Assembly (NCBI GenBank): GCA_019137255.1
Contig: WPDH01000100.1
Coordinates: 186,001-250,000 of the forward strand
Length of the DNA stretch: 64,000 nt
Reading direction: 5' to 3'
DNA from: Corinectria fuckeliana
Taxonomy: Eukaryota; Ascomycota; Sordariomycetes; Hypocreales; Nectriaceae
The notes beneath the pieces are model-generated. The model saw only the letters and a list, made by a program, of their open reading frames with translations. It did no database searches and had not been told where the DNA came from. Position numbers and translations under genes: made by a program. Positions 43,871 to 55,752 of this stretch are shown piece after piece (position 1 is the stretch's first letter; each line of letters starts with the position of its first letter).

Positions 43871-43974
43871 TATAGGGCCCTTAAGGCACTGAGGGGGGGG
43901 GGAGCTATAGCGGGCTGTTGCTGACTAAGACCTAGGGGTGCAGTGTACGGGGCTGTGCACCTATGAGTCGCCGG
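43871..43974 (-). repeat. Right terminal inverted repeat
   Basis: The inverse of 43249-43351, ending CACCTATGAGTCGCCGG. Its G-run is two bases longer than the C-run on the left. Confidence 0.9.
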
Positions 43975-44238
43975 TTACCTAGGCACCCGTCTCTCTCGGG
44001 GCGACACAAAGGACTTAGAAAATGAGATCTCAAGGGAAGAAGCTACTGCGACAGCTTGGTTAGTCAACTTAAGAGACAAAAATTAGCGTGGGCATGGGCA
44101 GGCATATTAGTCTAATAACGGGAAAAAGCATGCCACTCTAGCAATTCTGGGTAGGCGGCTGCTTTAAGTAGGCAGCCCAGTTGAATGTCGACCCTACTGT
44201 CATAACAACCACTTTATTTGCCTCTCAACTTAAGCTAG

Positions 44239-45914
44239 CTATATCATCTCATTCATAGGGCTTAAATCAAACATAGCAACAGGGATTGTATACCTCGTCC
44301 TCGAATACGCAAACCAGTTCACCGCAGCACAAAGCAGAACCCCTCCTAGGACTGCGCTCGCATAGTTCATCGTTGAACCGGTGACTGGTAAGTAAGTCGG
44401 AAAACATAGCCAGATGATGATGAAAGGCATCCAGACAACCGAAATACAGTTGAAGAAGGTTCCACTCCGTCCTAAACTGAAAAACCGGTTCTCTGAGAAC
44501 ACAGTCTTTCGACCCTTGGAGAAAAGGGTTGCTAAAACGAGAAAATAGGAAACGTATCCTAGCACCATTCCGCCGCCGAGAATAGCATTGATGGCTGTTG
44601 TAGAGCCGAGAATGATGGCACCGAGAGCGATGACAAAGAACGCACCAATGGATATTGCGTTGACGGGTAATTCGTAGTAGGAGTTGACGCTTGACATCCA
44701 ACCTGAGAATGGGAGTGCTTGCTGGCGCCCGATTGACAAGACGATGCGTGAGAAACTTGTTAACAAACAGATGCTAGCAGCTAGCATGCAGACAATATAG
44801 ACCAACATGCTGATAATTGTCAAAGCCTGTGAGTCGAGAGAGTCTAACAGTAGTTGGGCAACTGGCTGGCCTCCAATAGGAGCAAGGAGATTGTCTGGAC
44901 TCACGACACAGAACATATATACCAGCACCATAGGAAACCCCATGACAGCGCTAAGGACAGCACTTCCCACCATGACGCGGGGAATATTCTTTCCCGGCTC
45001 AGGGACCTCTTCGGCCAGATGGGCAGCGCCGTCAAACCCGTTCACGGCTGTAACACCCGGGAGAAGGCCTAAGAAGAACACAACACCATCCGAGGACCAA
45101 CCGGTCATGTTGACAAAGTCCGTGAAGACGAATGATGCCGATTGTTTAGGATGAGTCCGGACGAGGAGTACGATGAGGACGAAGAGGGCTCCGATGTTGA
45201 TGTAGAGGACAAGACTTTTGAGCATGTACGGATAGAGCTTGAAGAGCGGTATGTTGACGCATAGCGCCAGCAACGTTGCGCCAATATAGCCCACATAGTA
45301 ATGCCATGGGTGAAGAACAAAGGTCGAGTGGACGACTTGGACCAGTGCCCAGATGAGCTGAGAGGAGAGGAGTACAGAAGCAGCTGTCAGGAAGAAGTAT
45401 GTCGCGGTGGTGATCCAAGCTGACAGGTAACTCAGACCGCGTGCATACTTCTTAGGAGCCAATACGGCAGTCCAGTAGATTTGACCTAATGATGACAAGT
45501 GAGAGCGTTAGCGAACTGCTCGGTCTCTTTGCCGATGTGGGATGCAAGCGTGTCTAGTTGGGTTAACTTACCCGATGTATGAGGGTGAACTGCGGCAACC
45601 TCGGCAAGACTGACGCAAACGCAAAGATTGCATGTCACTGCAAAAATGTATCCAAAGACGAAGACGGGACTGCCGCCGACCCCAATAACACTGGCAAGGT
45701 ACGAGCCCACTGCGAGAGGCGTAGAGGTTAAGGAATACTGGAGGCCCAAGGCGCTCCAGATATTGAACGATTTGTTCAACTCGTGCTTCAGGTCAATCGA
45801 GTCAACCAAGCCGGTACCGTGGTCGACATCGTTGTGCGTCGGGAAGTCGTACTGAAGCTTGGCTACCGGGGCCTCATCAACGGGTGCCATTTTGGCGTCG
45901 GCTGTGTAAGACAC
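44239..45914 (-). CDS. Amino-acid/choline-type permease (APC superfamily)
   Basis: Two exons, 45914-45572 and 45485-44239, over an 86-nt GT-AG intron, give 529 residues. The soluble N-terminus precedes the first helix, which is set by SIDLKHELNKSFNIWSALG. About twelve hydrophobic helices follow; the intron falls just after SLAEVAAVHPHTSG, the conserved loop after helix 2 (AE and PxSGG in relatives). GFDGAAHLAEEVPEPGKNIP is the hallmark of the fungal GABA/choline permease group (Hnm1/Uga4-like, TC 2.A.3.4). It should sit in the plasma membrane and take up a small amine or amino acid with protons; the substrate cannot be told. MAPVDEAP eight codons on is an alternative start. A TATA-like box is at 45985-45991. 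Confidence 0.87.
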
Positions 45915-45983
45915 GGCGTTCGAATAATCGCTTTACTAGATAGCTGTAGAGGGCTCTCTCCTTGAGAGGGCTGAGAAGTCGGG

Positions 45984-45992
45984 GTATTTAAG
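45984..45992 (-). promoter_or_regulatory. TATA-like box of the permease gene
   Basis: Minus-strand CTTAAATAC about 70 bp before the start codon, in an otherwise mixed-sequence leader. Confidence 0.35.
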
Positions 45993-46626
45993 CAAAGCAA
46001 TATCGAAGCGATCTTGAACTGGCAGTACCATCTACATCTTGACCATTGAATGCAACCATTATATTGACAGTATCTCTTAGAGACCAAGCTAAGAATCTGA
46101 CGCCTGGCCTTTGATAACCACTATCTGATAGACATCAGGACTCGACACGATGAGTAGTCAACAGCGAGTGAGCGCGACCGTTAGTTGAGCGAACCTCACC
46201 TAATCTACACGCATAGGACTAAAGTAACAGCCGAAGAGGCAGTCTAGAGTAGCATAGATAAGGAACGGGTATGGAAGTCTACACCGAACACAAGTCCCCG
46301 CACTAAGCCTAGCGCCTTCACCCAGTAGGCTTGTACCGTTCTACTCCTGGCTTATCTACGAGCCCGGCTCGTGATATCTTGGGTTGGATACGCTGTTGGT
46401 TTCCCAAACATGCTTGTGTTATCTGGAGCGAATGGAGAAAGATTTCGCTATCGCGTTCTATCGATCTCGACTGTCCTTATCTTTTACTGACTAAGACCTT
46501 GTAAGACTAGTTTGGTATCAGACGACAGTTTTCGTTGTCCCCGTATCAAATTGCATATAGGCCTGTCCGGACTTTAAGAGATTTCTCCTCGAGAACGTAC
46601 TCTCATCACAATCCTTCATTGAGAAA
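45993..46626. other. Divergent intergenic region, permease / carboxylesterase
   Basis: The start codons of the two genes are 712 bp apart and divergent. No further gene is seen. They may share regulation. Confidence 0.5.
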
Positions 46627-48622
46627 ATGCAGCTCATACATCAGGTCCTGCTTGCCTTCACTGGCTGGCAGTGGGGAATCAACTCTCCAAATAACGAAGC
46701 AGTATATTCCAATAATTCTATACCGAACCAATCGCCAGTAGTCGACTTGGGATATGCTCTTTATCGACCGTCTTTCCACAATGTACGTCCCAGCAGTGCC
46801 CTACCTCATATTTTATGGCGAACAGCCCTCTAAACTTTCCTTTCTTTCTAGCACTCTGGCCAATACTACAACTTCTCCAACATCCGCTATGCTGCGCCAC
46901 CACTGGGAGCCCTACGATTCGCAAAGCCAGAGCTTCCCCTTAGCGAGAGAGCGTTAGGTATTCAAGATGGATCTATAGGTTACAATTGTCCGCAGTCGAT
47001 GGCGGCTTGGGTTGCATCCATGGATATCAACGGAACTCCTCTGAACCAGACAGGCAATATCACTTACGAGATTCCACCCCACGGCGCAGATGAGAGAGAA
47101 GATTGTTTGTTTTTGGATGTCGTCGTACCAGAACAAGTCCTACGAGGGAGGCGAAAGGGAAGGACTCGCAAAAGAGGTGCACCGGTGCTAGTATGGATCT
47201 ATGGCGGGGCGTATATAATGGGGAGCAAGAGCTTCTGGGGAAATCCCTCCGGTCTCATTGCACATGACCAGCAGTCAGGACGGGAGGGCTTTATATTTGT
47301 TTCTATGAACTACAGAGTAAGTTACTCTCAGGAGTGAGAGATCGGACCTGTACTTACAGTTGGCAGCTAGGTGCTTTCGGATTCCTTGCCGGCCCATCTG
47401 TACAGGCAAATGGCACCGCAAACGCTGGCTTGCATGATCAGCGAATGGCGTTGGACTGGGTCCAGAAACACATCCATCTCTTTGGAGGAGATCCAGGTAC
47501 GCTGTCTATTCATGAAATCCGACGAGATCTGCCCCTAACGGACTCAGACCGCGTGACAGTCATGGGCGAGTCTGCTGGTGGGGGTTCCATCATGGCCCAC
47601 ATCACAGCATATGGCGGCTTAAACCCACCCCAGAAACCTCCTTTCAAGCAAGCAATCATCCAAAGCCCGGCTATAATCCCTGTGATAGGAAGCTACGAGC
47701 CAGAGAGTTGCTATCAAGAGTTCCTCGACGCTCTTCAAGTCTCTTCCCTAGATGAGGCACGTAAGCAGAGCACGAAAGCTTTGATTCAGGCCAATGATGA
47801 AGTCGTGGCTACGAGCACCTTTGGGAAGTTCAAATTTGGTATACCGCGTCCTTGGACTAAGCTTGTGGAATTAACAATCTAACATCATCGCAGGAACAAC
47901 GATAGATGCAGAGTACATGCCTGATCTCCCGGGGAAGCTTCTTGCAAGAGGGGCATTCGACCAAAATGTAAAAGTCATGCTTGGACACTGTCCTAACGAG
48001 GTAAATCTCCTACCCAGTAACTACGGTTGACCATTTCTTACAATTCTGACGTCAATCTGTTCAGGGCCACCAGTTCACCCCAGATCTCCACACAGAGTCT
48101 GAGTTCGGCTTATACCTCGAAGAAGTCTTCCCTGCTGCCCAACCCTCAGTCTTGTCTCACATAGCGAACGAGCTCTACCCTCCAATTTACGATGGCTCAC
48201 AGTCTTACCACGATATGCGCGGTCGATTAGATCTTTTCATTTCCGAATTCGTCTTCACCTGCCACACCAAACACCTAAGCCGCGCGTTTTCCAATCTGAC
48301 CTATAACTACCAGTACAACAACTCCATCGGTCTACACACTGACGATGTGCCGGCCACATTCATGAATGGTAGAGAGTCGTGGGGCTGGGAAGAACTCGAG
48401 AGTGGGAACAAAACCCATGCGACGTACTTGCAGGAGTATATTACTGCGTTTGTGGTTACTGGCAGTCCTAACGACGACAAGAGCGTGGTTGGGGCGCCAG
48501 AATGGCCTTTGTATGGTGAGAGTGCTGCTTTGTTGGATTTTGACAAGACAAGAGTTGAAGTCATCAAGGATGGGACGGCACAGGAGAGATGCGATTGGTG
48601 GCAGCGAGGACTTATATATTAG
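46627..48622 (+). CDS. Secreted type-B carboxylesterase/lipase
   Basis: Six exons: 46627-46782, 46852-47316, 47367-47496, 47548-47838, 47894-48000 and 48065-48622, giving 568 residues. The N-terminus MQLIHQVLLAFTGWQWGIN is a likely signal peptide. The core shows FSNIRYAAPPLGALRFAKP, EDCLFLDVVVP and VLVWIYGGAYIMGSKSFW, the oxyanion loop. It continues through NYRLGAFGFLAG, DQRMALDWVQKHI and the nucleophile elbow VTVMGESAGGGSI with Ser near 259. A late His in GLHTDDVPATF is the likely base. The order is that of the cholinesterase-like family (carboxylesterase type B). The substrate is unknown; such enzymes hydrolyse extracellular esters or act on secondary metabolites. It is divergent from the permease. 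All splice junctions are GT-AG. Confidence 0.9.
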
Positions 48623-49235
48623 CCGTACCAGTTTTAACTTGTAGAGTGGAACTAGAAACTTGTCAACCAGTTGATCGATTGAGAAAATAATGGCGTGAAT
48701 ATAGTAGGGAATTAAACTTGAACGGTTTAATAATCATTGGAACGATTCTAGAACGAAGGCACAGTCGTCGTAGAACGAAGGCCTTGCAGCGTGAGCACGA
48801 AAGAGCAATGTGTTCGACGCGCGCAATATGTTTTCACTGTCGGGAATCGTGTCAGAATCGGGGAAACTGATGGCCCTGAGTTCGGTGAGTCGGCGAGTCG
48901 GCGTTGATGTACTGGGCAACGCGACACATGAACTTCTGCTCCACGCAAAACTCAACCTAACTACGCCTCGTCAGTCAAATTCAGGCTGCATACCTAGTAT
49001 TGGTAAGAGCAATGCTCACGTAGTACTCACTCACGGCCTAGGAAACATGTTTTTAACAGCATAATTGAACTGACTAATAGAACTACCAAGGGCCAAGTCG
49101 CCATAGCCCACCCGTCATTCATACAAACTGCTTCCGCGTAAGTCATCAATCTAGGGTCTTCCGTTTGCACCCTCATAACCCTGATCAAAATCGCAACCCG
49201 AAAACAAAGGAAAGCAACCAGCATTTTTTCGTTAT
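48623..49235. other. Convergent intergenic region
   Basis: 613 bp between convergent genes. No gene or strong repeat seen. Confidence 0.6.
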
Positions 49236-52200
49236 CTATGCCTCAGTCTCGACATCAGGCTTCCGTCCATCGAGTGCTCCGAGATTCTTGACCTTGCGCA
49301 TGGCAAACAAGGCCTCATCCTTGGCGAACTGTGCGTTGCGCAGCGGGCGCCACTGCATTAACCCCCGATGCTTTCGGTGGAGGTCCCGACTGCGGTCTCG
49401 GTAATCCTTGAACTTCTTAATGGGGTTCTTGCTGCTAGTGCTAGCATTGCTGCCCTGTGAACCGCTCGTCACGCCCGTCGCGTTGCTGTCCAAGGATTGA
49501 CGGCCGTCCTCGGATGGGACTGATGGGTCCGTCTCCCCGTCTTGAATCCCGAGGTCGGGGTCATCATCATCTTCGTCGAAATCGTCGTACTCCTCGCTGT
49601 CTTCGGGAGCACCATCCTGCTTTGCCATCAAAACGGAGGGGTCCTCTCCGAATGCTCCGCTCCAGTCTTGACCATCCTTGGCCAACCATCTGGCCTTCTC
49701 CTTCTCGTTCGCTTGGGCGAGGATATCTCGACCTTGGGTCAATGACTCGTCGTGGAGCTTCTGGATCACTGGAGGAACCTCGCCTTGGACTTCCTGCGCG
49801 CGCACACCCTCGGCGTAGCAAGCTTCCCATACCTCAATTGTCTCACGAGTATCGTTGGAGCTCACAAACTTGATATGATCAGAGTCGGTTCCAGCAGAGA
49901 ACCTGCCACGGAATCGGACCCGGCCAACCTCCTGAATATCCATATCTGGGATGGAGTGGAAGCTCTCTTCCGTAATGTAATTTTGCGACAGCCGCAGCGC
50001 ATTGTTGCACTTCCAAACCGGAATGTCGAAGACCTTCTCCTCTCCATCGGTCAACTCCAACAACCAGATCGCGGCGAACGCATCAGGGTTTCGCTTGCCA
50101 GACGGGTAAAACTCGAAGAAGATGGGAGAGCTGTACCGGTGGCGTACAGGGAGACGAAGCTGCTGCTGCTGCTGCGGCTGGTCACTCACGTCACCATTGT
50201 GGAGATTGAATTTTATCCCGTCACCCTCATGGACAGAATCATGCTTCTTGATGGTGGCAGAAGACCCACCAGTCCGCAAGCGGAGCCTGACCTTTTCGGA
50301 TGGGACGTAGTTGACAGTCGTGATGCAGTCGGGGAGGAACTCAAATGTTCCAATGTCCCAACCGAGCTGGGGAGGAGGAAGTCTGAGCTCGACAGAGCGG
50401 AACAGCAGAGATACACGGATTCGACCAAATCCAATACCTCCGTCCAAGGGGTGCCATCGAGTGGACTCACTGCTGGTCTGCAAGATGTCTCCAAGTCTGA
50501 GGGGCACGACACCAATAATGGGATCGTGCTGCCGGTTCCGTGAGTCACGGACTGCGACAGTGACGATGCAAGAGCGCCAGTCGCGGACAAACCTCTCAGT
50601 TCCGGCATTAAAGATGGGCTGAGAAGACACCACCTTGGTTCGAGTCTTGTACACCAACTCATCGTTGACCAAAATGGTACAATAGGAGCTTGGAAGCGAC
50701 TTGCTCTGTTCTTCCTTCACGGGACCTGCCTCAGGGCGAGCAGGCTCGTACTCCTTGCCTTTGCGCTTTCCCTCCGAGCCCTTGATGTTAGCAAGTTCAA
50801 GGCCGACAATCTGATGAACGACAACACTAAGAACTCCAGAAGGCCACAATGGGTCCGGGGGAGTGTGAATAACAGAGTCCTCCTCCTTCGAATCAATGGC
50901 GCCCTTGTCCTCCTGAAGTTCGGGATTGTCAGAGAGCTCCTTGGGGAGGTTGAGGTCTCTCCCGTCGGTGCGCAGTGCCTTGCGGAACTGCGTCTTGCCG
51001 AAAAATCCTACCTCCCAGTGAAGCTCACCGGGCATCTCGCTTTCAGCCTTGACGCCCTTCAGCTTGGAGACCTGGGGGAACATCTTTCCAGGGTGCTGAA
51101 TCAACTTCTGGATGCTGAGTTCGACCTTGCCCACAACGTCGTCGGCTGAGGAGCGATCGCTATCCCAAAGCTCGACGGAGACCTGCTCATCTGCCTTGAT
51201 CAGGTCTGCAGTGACAAGGAGGCCACAACTCTCCTCGAAGACTGGGTTGAGGTCGTCTTGGATAACTCGAGTACAGAATTGAGGCTTAGAGAACTTGCTC
51301 CAGCTGATGGTGATGTATGGGTCAGAGCCACCACCCTTGCTGCCGCGCTGATCCTGCTTGCTGAGACCAACAGCCTTGTGGATTCGGATGAACAAAACAC
51401 CTATAGCGAGAGTCTCCTTCTTGATGTCGTCGCCTTGGAGCATCTTACTCAGGTCGAGTGACATGCTCTTGGGGGCCACGTACATGGACGCTGCTGCACC
51501 GATGGCCCAGTTCACAAAGTTGGAGATGAGAGGAAGGTTGAGGATGTTAACGCCCTTTTCTATCATGGGTGTACATCCAGCTTGAACCTTGGGAAGCCCC
51601 ATAAGAGTGAAAGTCATGGTCTTCAGGAAGGGCGGATCCGGAGTCAGTTGGATGCGGATTCGCGCGGTGGCGACGAGACCGATCAGCTCGACCCAGATGG
51701 GCAAGGGCACACCAAAGAGTCCCTTGACGCCCAAGTAGAACACGAGCTGCATGCCCATGTTACGTGCTTTCGACGCGACATCTCCCCCGGAAGGCTTCGC
51801 ATGGTACGCGATGGAGACTTCGAGGTTGTAAAAGGAGCCTGCCTGTTCGTTTGCGGCGAGCTCTTCGGGGTCGGTATTCTTCTCGTTTTGTTTATGCTGT
51901 TCATCTTTGATGTCCTGGACGTGGGAGTCTGGCAAGGCTCGCATGTTGAGAATTCGGATCGGGTTGTTGCCTTGGGAGATGTCTGCGACACGGACATTTT
52001 CGATAACACCGGGAACGGAGGCTGCCATGACGTCCTCAAGACTGTCTCGTGTGAGTGATATGTCATTTACCGCATGGGTGCATTAGACTTACGTATCAGC
52101 GATGCCCACAAACATCTCCGGGTTGATAAGCCCCCAAACAATACCCAACATGGTGTTCATCCATTCGACCGACTCGGGGATCAAGTTCGTCGTAGCTGTC

Positions 52201-52972
52201 TCACCACGCTCCTGCTCACTTGACCACTCCAAGTCTCTGCCCTGGCGAATCACGTCCTTGACCCAGAGGAAGACGCCAGCCGCAACGCAGAAGGCTAGGG
52301 GGATAAGTCCGAGTAGGCGGCCGCCGAACATCTTGCCGATGAACACGATTCCGAAGAAGATTCCCGTGCAGAGCACATTGGCGCGCTGCTCGAGGACGCC
52401 AAACATGGGCTCGTAGCTAACCGAAGGCGTCTTGTAGAAAAGGACCGATGTCTTTTCACTACGGATAGGAACATCAGAGGTGGAACCCTCTTGTACGGGG
52501 TCTGGTGGTGCCGTGATATCTTGAGCACGGCGGTATTCTTCGCCAGACATTTTCGATGAGGTCGAAATCGTGGCATGCTTTCCTAGATTTTCGTTCGGAA
52601 TGGACAACTATTCAAACAGTCAGCCCAGGAGCTCTTCGGCTATCGGGATTTTCTCACGGTCCGTACCTTGGGGTTATCCACAGCCTCGGCGAAGTCAATG
52701 TCTGCATCTTGGATACCAACATCCTTGCCCGTGACAGGATCCCGCACCATGCGGTGGTCCTTCGCCTTGGGAGCGGGTTCGTTGGTGTGTGCCTTGGCCT
52801 CCCCTTGGGCGGCCCTGTTCTTCTTCAGCTCGGCATCAATGGCGGCATCGCGTTCCCTCTTGTCGCGGTCCAGCTGCTGGACAAATTGCTGGATGTTGGG
52901 AACACGATTCTGCCCGCTGTAATGGTGACTGGCAGGCGCGGTCGGCTCCTCCAAGTTCACGGTGTTAGGCAT
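49236..52972 (-). CDS. Mug190-like SMP/C2-domain membrane-contact protein
   Basis: Three exons, 52972-52667, 52607-52093 and 52041-49236, with introns of 59 and 51 nt, give 1208 residues. The N-terminus is polar. Exon 2 holds a hydrophobic hairpin (LCTGIFFGIVFIGKMFG then LIPLAFCVAAGVFLWV), and VEWMNTMLGIVWGLINPEMF opens a synaptotagmin-like lipid-binding (SMP) region. Two C2 domains follow: GVLFIRIHKAVGLSKQD with GGSDPYITISW and DDLNPVFEE, and later GVLSVVVHQIVGLELANIKG. The long acidic/Ser-rich C-terminus contains a QPQQQQQ run. This layout matches tricalbin/E-Syt relatives annotated as meiotically up-regulated gene 190 in fungi, which tether the ER to the plasma membrane and move lipids. 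A meiotic role is only inferred from the name. Confidence 0.82.
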
Positions 52973-53905
52973 GTCTGCGAGGTGTAGCCTGTAACTTGAT
53001 CAGTCTGCCTCCAGGCCCAGCAGTAGGCGAGTTTGAGAAAGACGGACGGGACGGGGAGAATGAGGGGAAGAAGGGAGAAAAAAAGGTGGCGGAGGATTAT
53101 ATGGCTGGAATGGCTTGATAGTGCAAGATCTAGCAAGCGAGCATCGAAGCCAAGCTGAAAGATCGATGACGTCGATATCCCAGTGCTATCAGCCAAGCAC
53201 CTGGATTGAGGTGCAGCAATGAATGCGCGCTAAACCAAAATAAGGAAGGGATCTGCAGTAGTGAGGTTAAGGCCTGCGTAGCTTGCTGTAGCGGGGTGAA
53301 GCTTCTGTGCCTTCCCCTGTAAGAGCCCTATCCGTGGTACCGCCTTTGTCGCCCACTGACGCTTCTGCCATTTTCGAGCCAGATATGACAATGATGTCAA
53401 CGAGTATCTACGCATCAAAGGGCGGACGCACATGGATGTTTTGCTTGGTGAAACAAACAGATTTAGCGAGGTTTCTTTTCACAACCATCTCGACATTCAA
53501 GGCTGGAAGATGAAAGGATTATGGGAGCATTACACAAGGGTTCACTTGAAACCTGTTCCCGATGCGGTGATCCCAGTCTTCAATTGCGACCGGGGGGAGA
53601 TCATCCCCGCATTTGTCCAGCTTTGCGTAAATGGCTTGATATCCAACTATCTTTAAAGTACACCACACGAAGATCGATGCAACTGCCAGCTCGACAGGGG
53701 ACATTCAGTCCATCCCGGACATAATAATCTAACCCTTCTATTCATTCGGACAACCGCCTACTGGAGGAAACGTTCACGCTAGCACGAGGCTGGGGGAGTC
53801 CTCACTCTCCACACCTTGTTTGGCACCACACACCAACTCCCAACTCCATCGTTTGATTGCCAACGCCAGCTTCCTGCAGCACCAACTCACTTCCTCATAC
53901 TACTT
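52973..53905. other. Intergenic region, mug190-like to GFA gene
   Basis: About 930 bp. No supported gene; a G-rich tract near 53040-53090 probably belongs to the mug190 leader. Confidence 0.5.
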
Positions 53906-54486
53906 TCAAGCACTAGCCGAAACTTCCTCTCCCGTCTGTCCATCGACCTGCTTGCCAGACATGTCAACAGCCGGACTCAGTTTATGCGCCCCATCAAACT
54001 GCTGGTACTTGACTGAATCCAGGTCGATGTCGTTGAACTGTCGCAGCTGTGATCGTCGATAGTCAGCTCTGTGTACCTGTGCACTCCGCCTTCAGCCATC
54101 CACTTACACTGATTCCATAGTTCTTCGGATCTGCGTGATTAAAGTCAATGCCAATGCTCACGCCGCACTTGGGGCAGAACATGTGGTCGCGCGTCTTGGT
54201 GTTGAACTGGTAGCGTCCCACGCGGGTGTCGGAGCCATGGTGCCAGGTCACTTCGTCGTACGATGGATCTGAAACTCCTGTTAGCAAGCAAAAACTATTA
54301 GGGAATTGCCAATGCATTATATCACGAACAAACAAAGAGGTAGCCCGCGCGACGGCAAATGGAGCAGTTGCATTGGTTGACAATGTACTCTGGGAGCGGC
54401 GGCGAGAGCGTGACAGAGAGGCTGATGAAACCACAATGGCAGCCCGCCTCGTAAGTCTCCGAAGGCTTGGTCTCAGCGGTGGCCAT
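53906..54486 (-). CDS. GFA/CENP-V-type zinc-binding enzyme
   Basis: Three exons, 54486-54330, 54268-54108 and 54046-53906, with two 61-nt GT-AG introns, give 152 residues. Zinc ligands are plain: CHCG at 16-19, CNCSICRR and later FCPKCG. The join of exons 1 and 2 gives AGYLFVYPSYDEVTWH, matching AGYLLVYP in the family. The C-terminus LRQFNDIDLDSVKYQQFDG is also typical. The family is named after glutathione-dependent formaldehyde-activating enzyme; many fungal members have unknown thiol-adduct substrates, and small CENP-V-like proteins share the fold. The start gives the usual short lead before the first CxC. GTATATTAAG lies 107 bp upstream. Confidence 0.87.
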
Positions 54487-54592
54487 CTTGAGCAACTGGA
54501 TTGAATAGGTAGAGTAAGACGTTGAGAATGGAGGGCACTGGATTATGGGTCTGAAGATTTTGAGAAAGGAAGAGTGAGAGGCCAAATCGTTG

Positions 54593-54602
54593 CTTAATAT
54601 AC
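54593..54602 (-). promoter_or_regulatory. TATA-like box of the GFA gene
   Basis: Minus-strand GTATATTAAG, 107 bp before the start codon. It is identical to the box before the SED1-like gene. Confidence 0.45.
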
Positions 54603-55752
54603 GCATCCTCGAGCGTGGTCAATCGCCGAGTTCCATTCTGGGACTCCGAAACTCCGCCCCCGGTAACTCCAAAATCGGTAATCAGCGGGGCACTTTTGAG
54701 GCACTAAACCAGATCCACTTAGAAAAACTGCACTACCCAAGCTACTCACAGTCACGTTCAGAGTCACCAGCACAATTCGATGTGTGTTTACCCCCGCTTA
54801 TCGGTTCTCGAGGCAGGTTGATATCATAGGATTCTCGAACCCCAGCAACCTGAATCGCTGCGCCACAAGATTCATCAAACAATTACGGTGCTCTCACTCC
54901 AGCCATGGGGTCACAAGTCTCACAGGCCAATAAGGACAGAAAAGGACAGGCCGATGAGGCAAGTGAATGTGAAATGGGATTATCAAGACAAGGGTCATGG
55001 TGCTGCTCCAATATTAGACCCCATCCTACGAAGTGGTGCCCCTTCCTCATGATAACGACTGTTCATCTCCTTGGTGTACGAAGCTCTGTCTCTCGCTGTT
55101 GGATGCGAACAGGGGAGGCTGCATGCTAATCCACGACTCGGCCTTTGACAGGATAAAAAAACAGAGAGGCTTCTCTTCCTGTGTCCCGATCGAGCGCAGT
55201 CTCTGAAAGCAGTCCCTAGTCTCTGGGAGACGTTGTGTGCTCAACCGGACCTAGGAAACGTATGTGTGCACTTCTAGTAGCATGACTCCCTTAGACTTGT
55301 CGTCGAGCCATTCTATTTATTCAGTCGCGATTCAGAAGGGTGCCTCCTCACAGGCAGGAAATTTGATTTAGAAGCGAAGCAACGCTACCTTGGGAGCATG
55401 GAAAATACCACAACTTCCACCACGGACAGCACAATTGGACTGCAAAGAATCACATGGGCTTGATGTAAGCTTGTGTTGAGTACGATGACGACTGCCATCG
55501 CCATCCGCGACGTGTGGGACACGACAACTACCGTGGTTCTCACCTCCTGGAAGAACTTAGGCGCTGGAAGGAGTGTTTAAGACAGCTGTTGGAGATCCCG
55601 TTGCAAAAGTAACTTCTTAGGCATCCTCATAAGCCGAAATGTATCTACCAGGAATTTGAGAGGACAGACTAAGGGGGTTCCGCACTATTTGCGAATGCCC
55701 TTGAAGGGCTGGTAATTTTCCCATTAATGGGTACAGCAAATGGTTCTCAACC
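54603..55752. other. Intergenic region, GFA gene to NmrA relic
   Basis: 1.15 kb with no supported gene. A tRNA-like fragment near 54825-54870 was considered and rejected. Confidence 0.5.

Larger units (their letters stand above)
43249..43974. mobile_element. Non-autonomous Mutator-like element with ~103-bp TIRs
   Basis: A 726-bp unit bounded by near-perfect inverted repeats, 43249-43351 and 43871-43974. They differ by the length of one C/G run and one base. Both ends begin CCGGCGACTCATAGGTGCAC. Inside lies one frame with a FAR1-type finger, a Gln/Pro minisatellite and a zinc knuckle, but no transposase catalytic core. Long TIRs together with this finger suggest an internally deleted MULE. 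No perfect 8-9 bp target duplication was found: the flanks GGATACTCC and GGTTACCTA match at only some positions. It sits 72 bp upstream of the AT-hook gene start. Confidence 0.78.

Noticed and set aside
54825..54870. tRNA-like fragment on the minus strand (TGGCGCAGCG ... GGTTCGAGAATCC)
   Set aside because: The distance between the D-arm-like and T-arm-like pieces is far too short for a tRNA and no anticodon arm or acceptor pairing fits.
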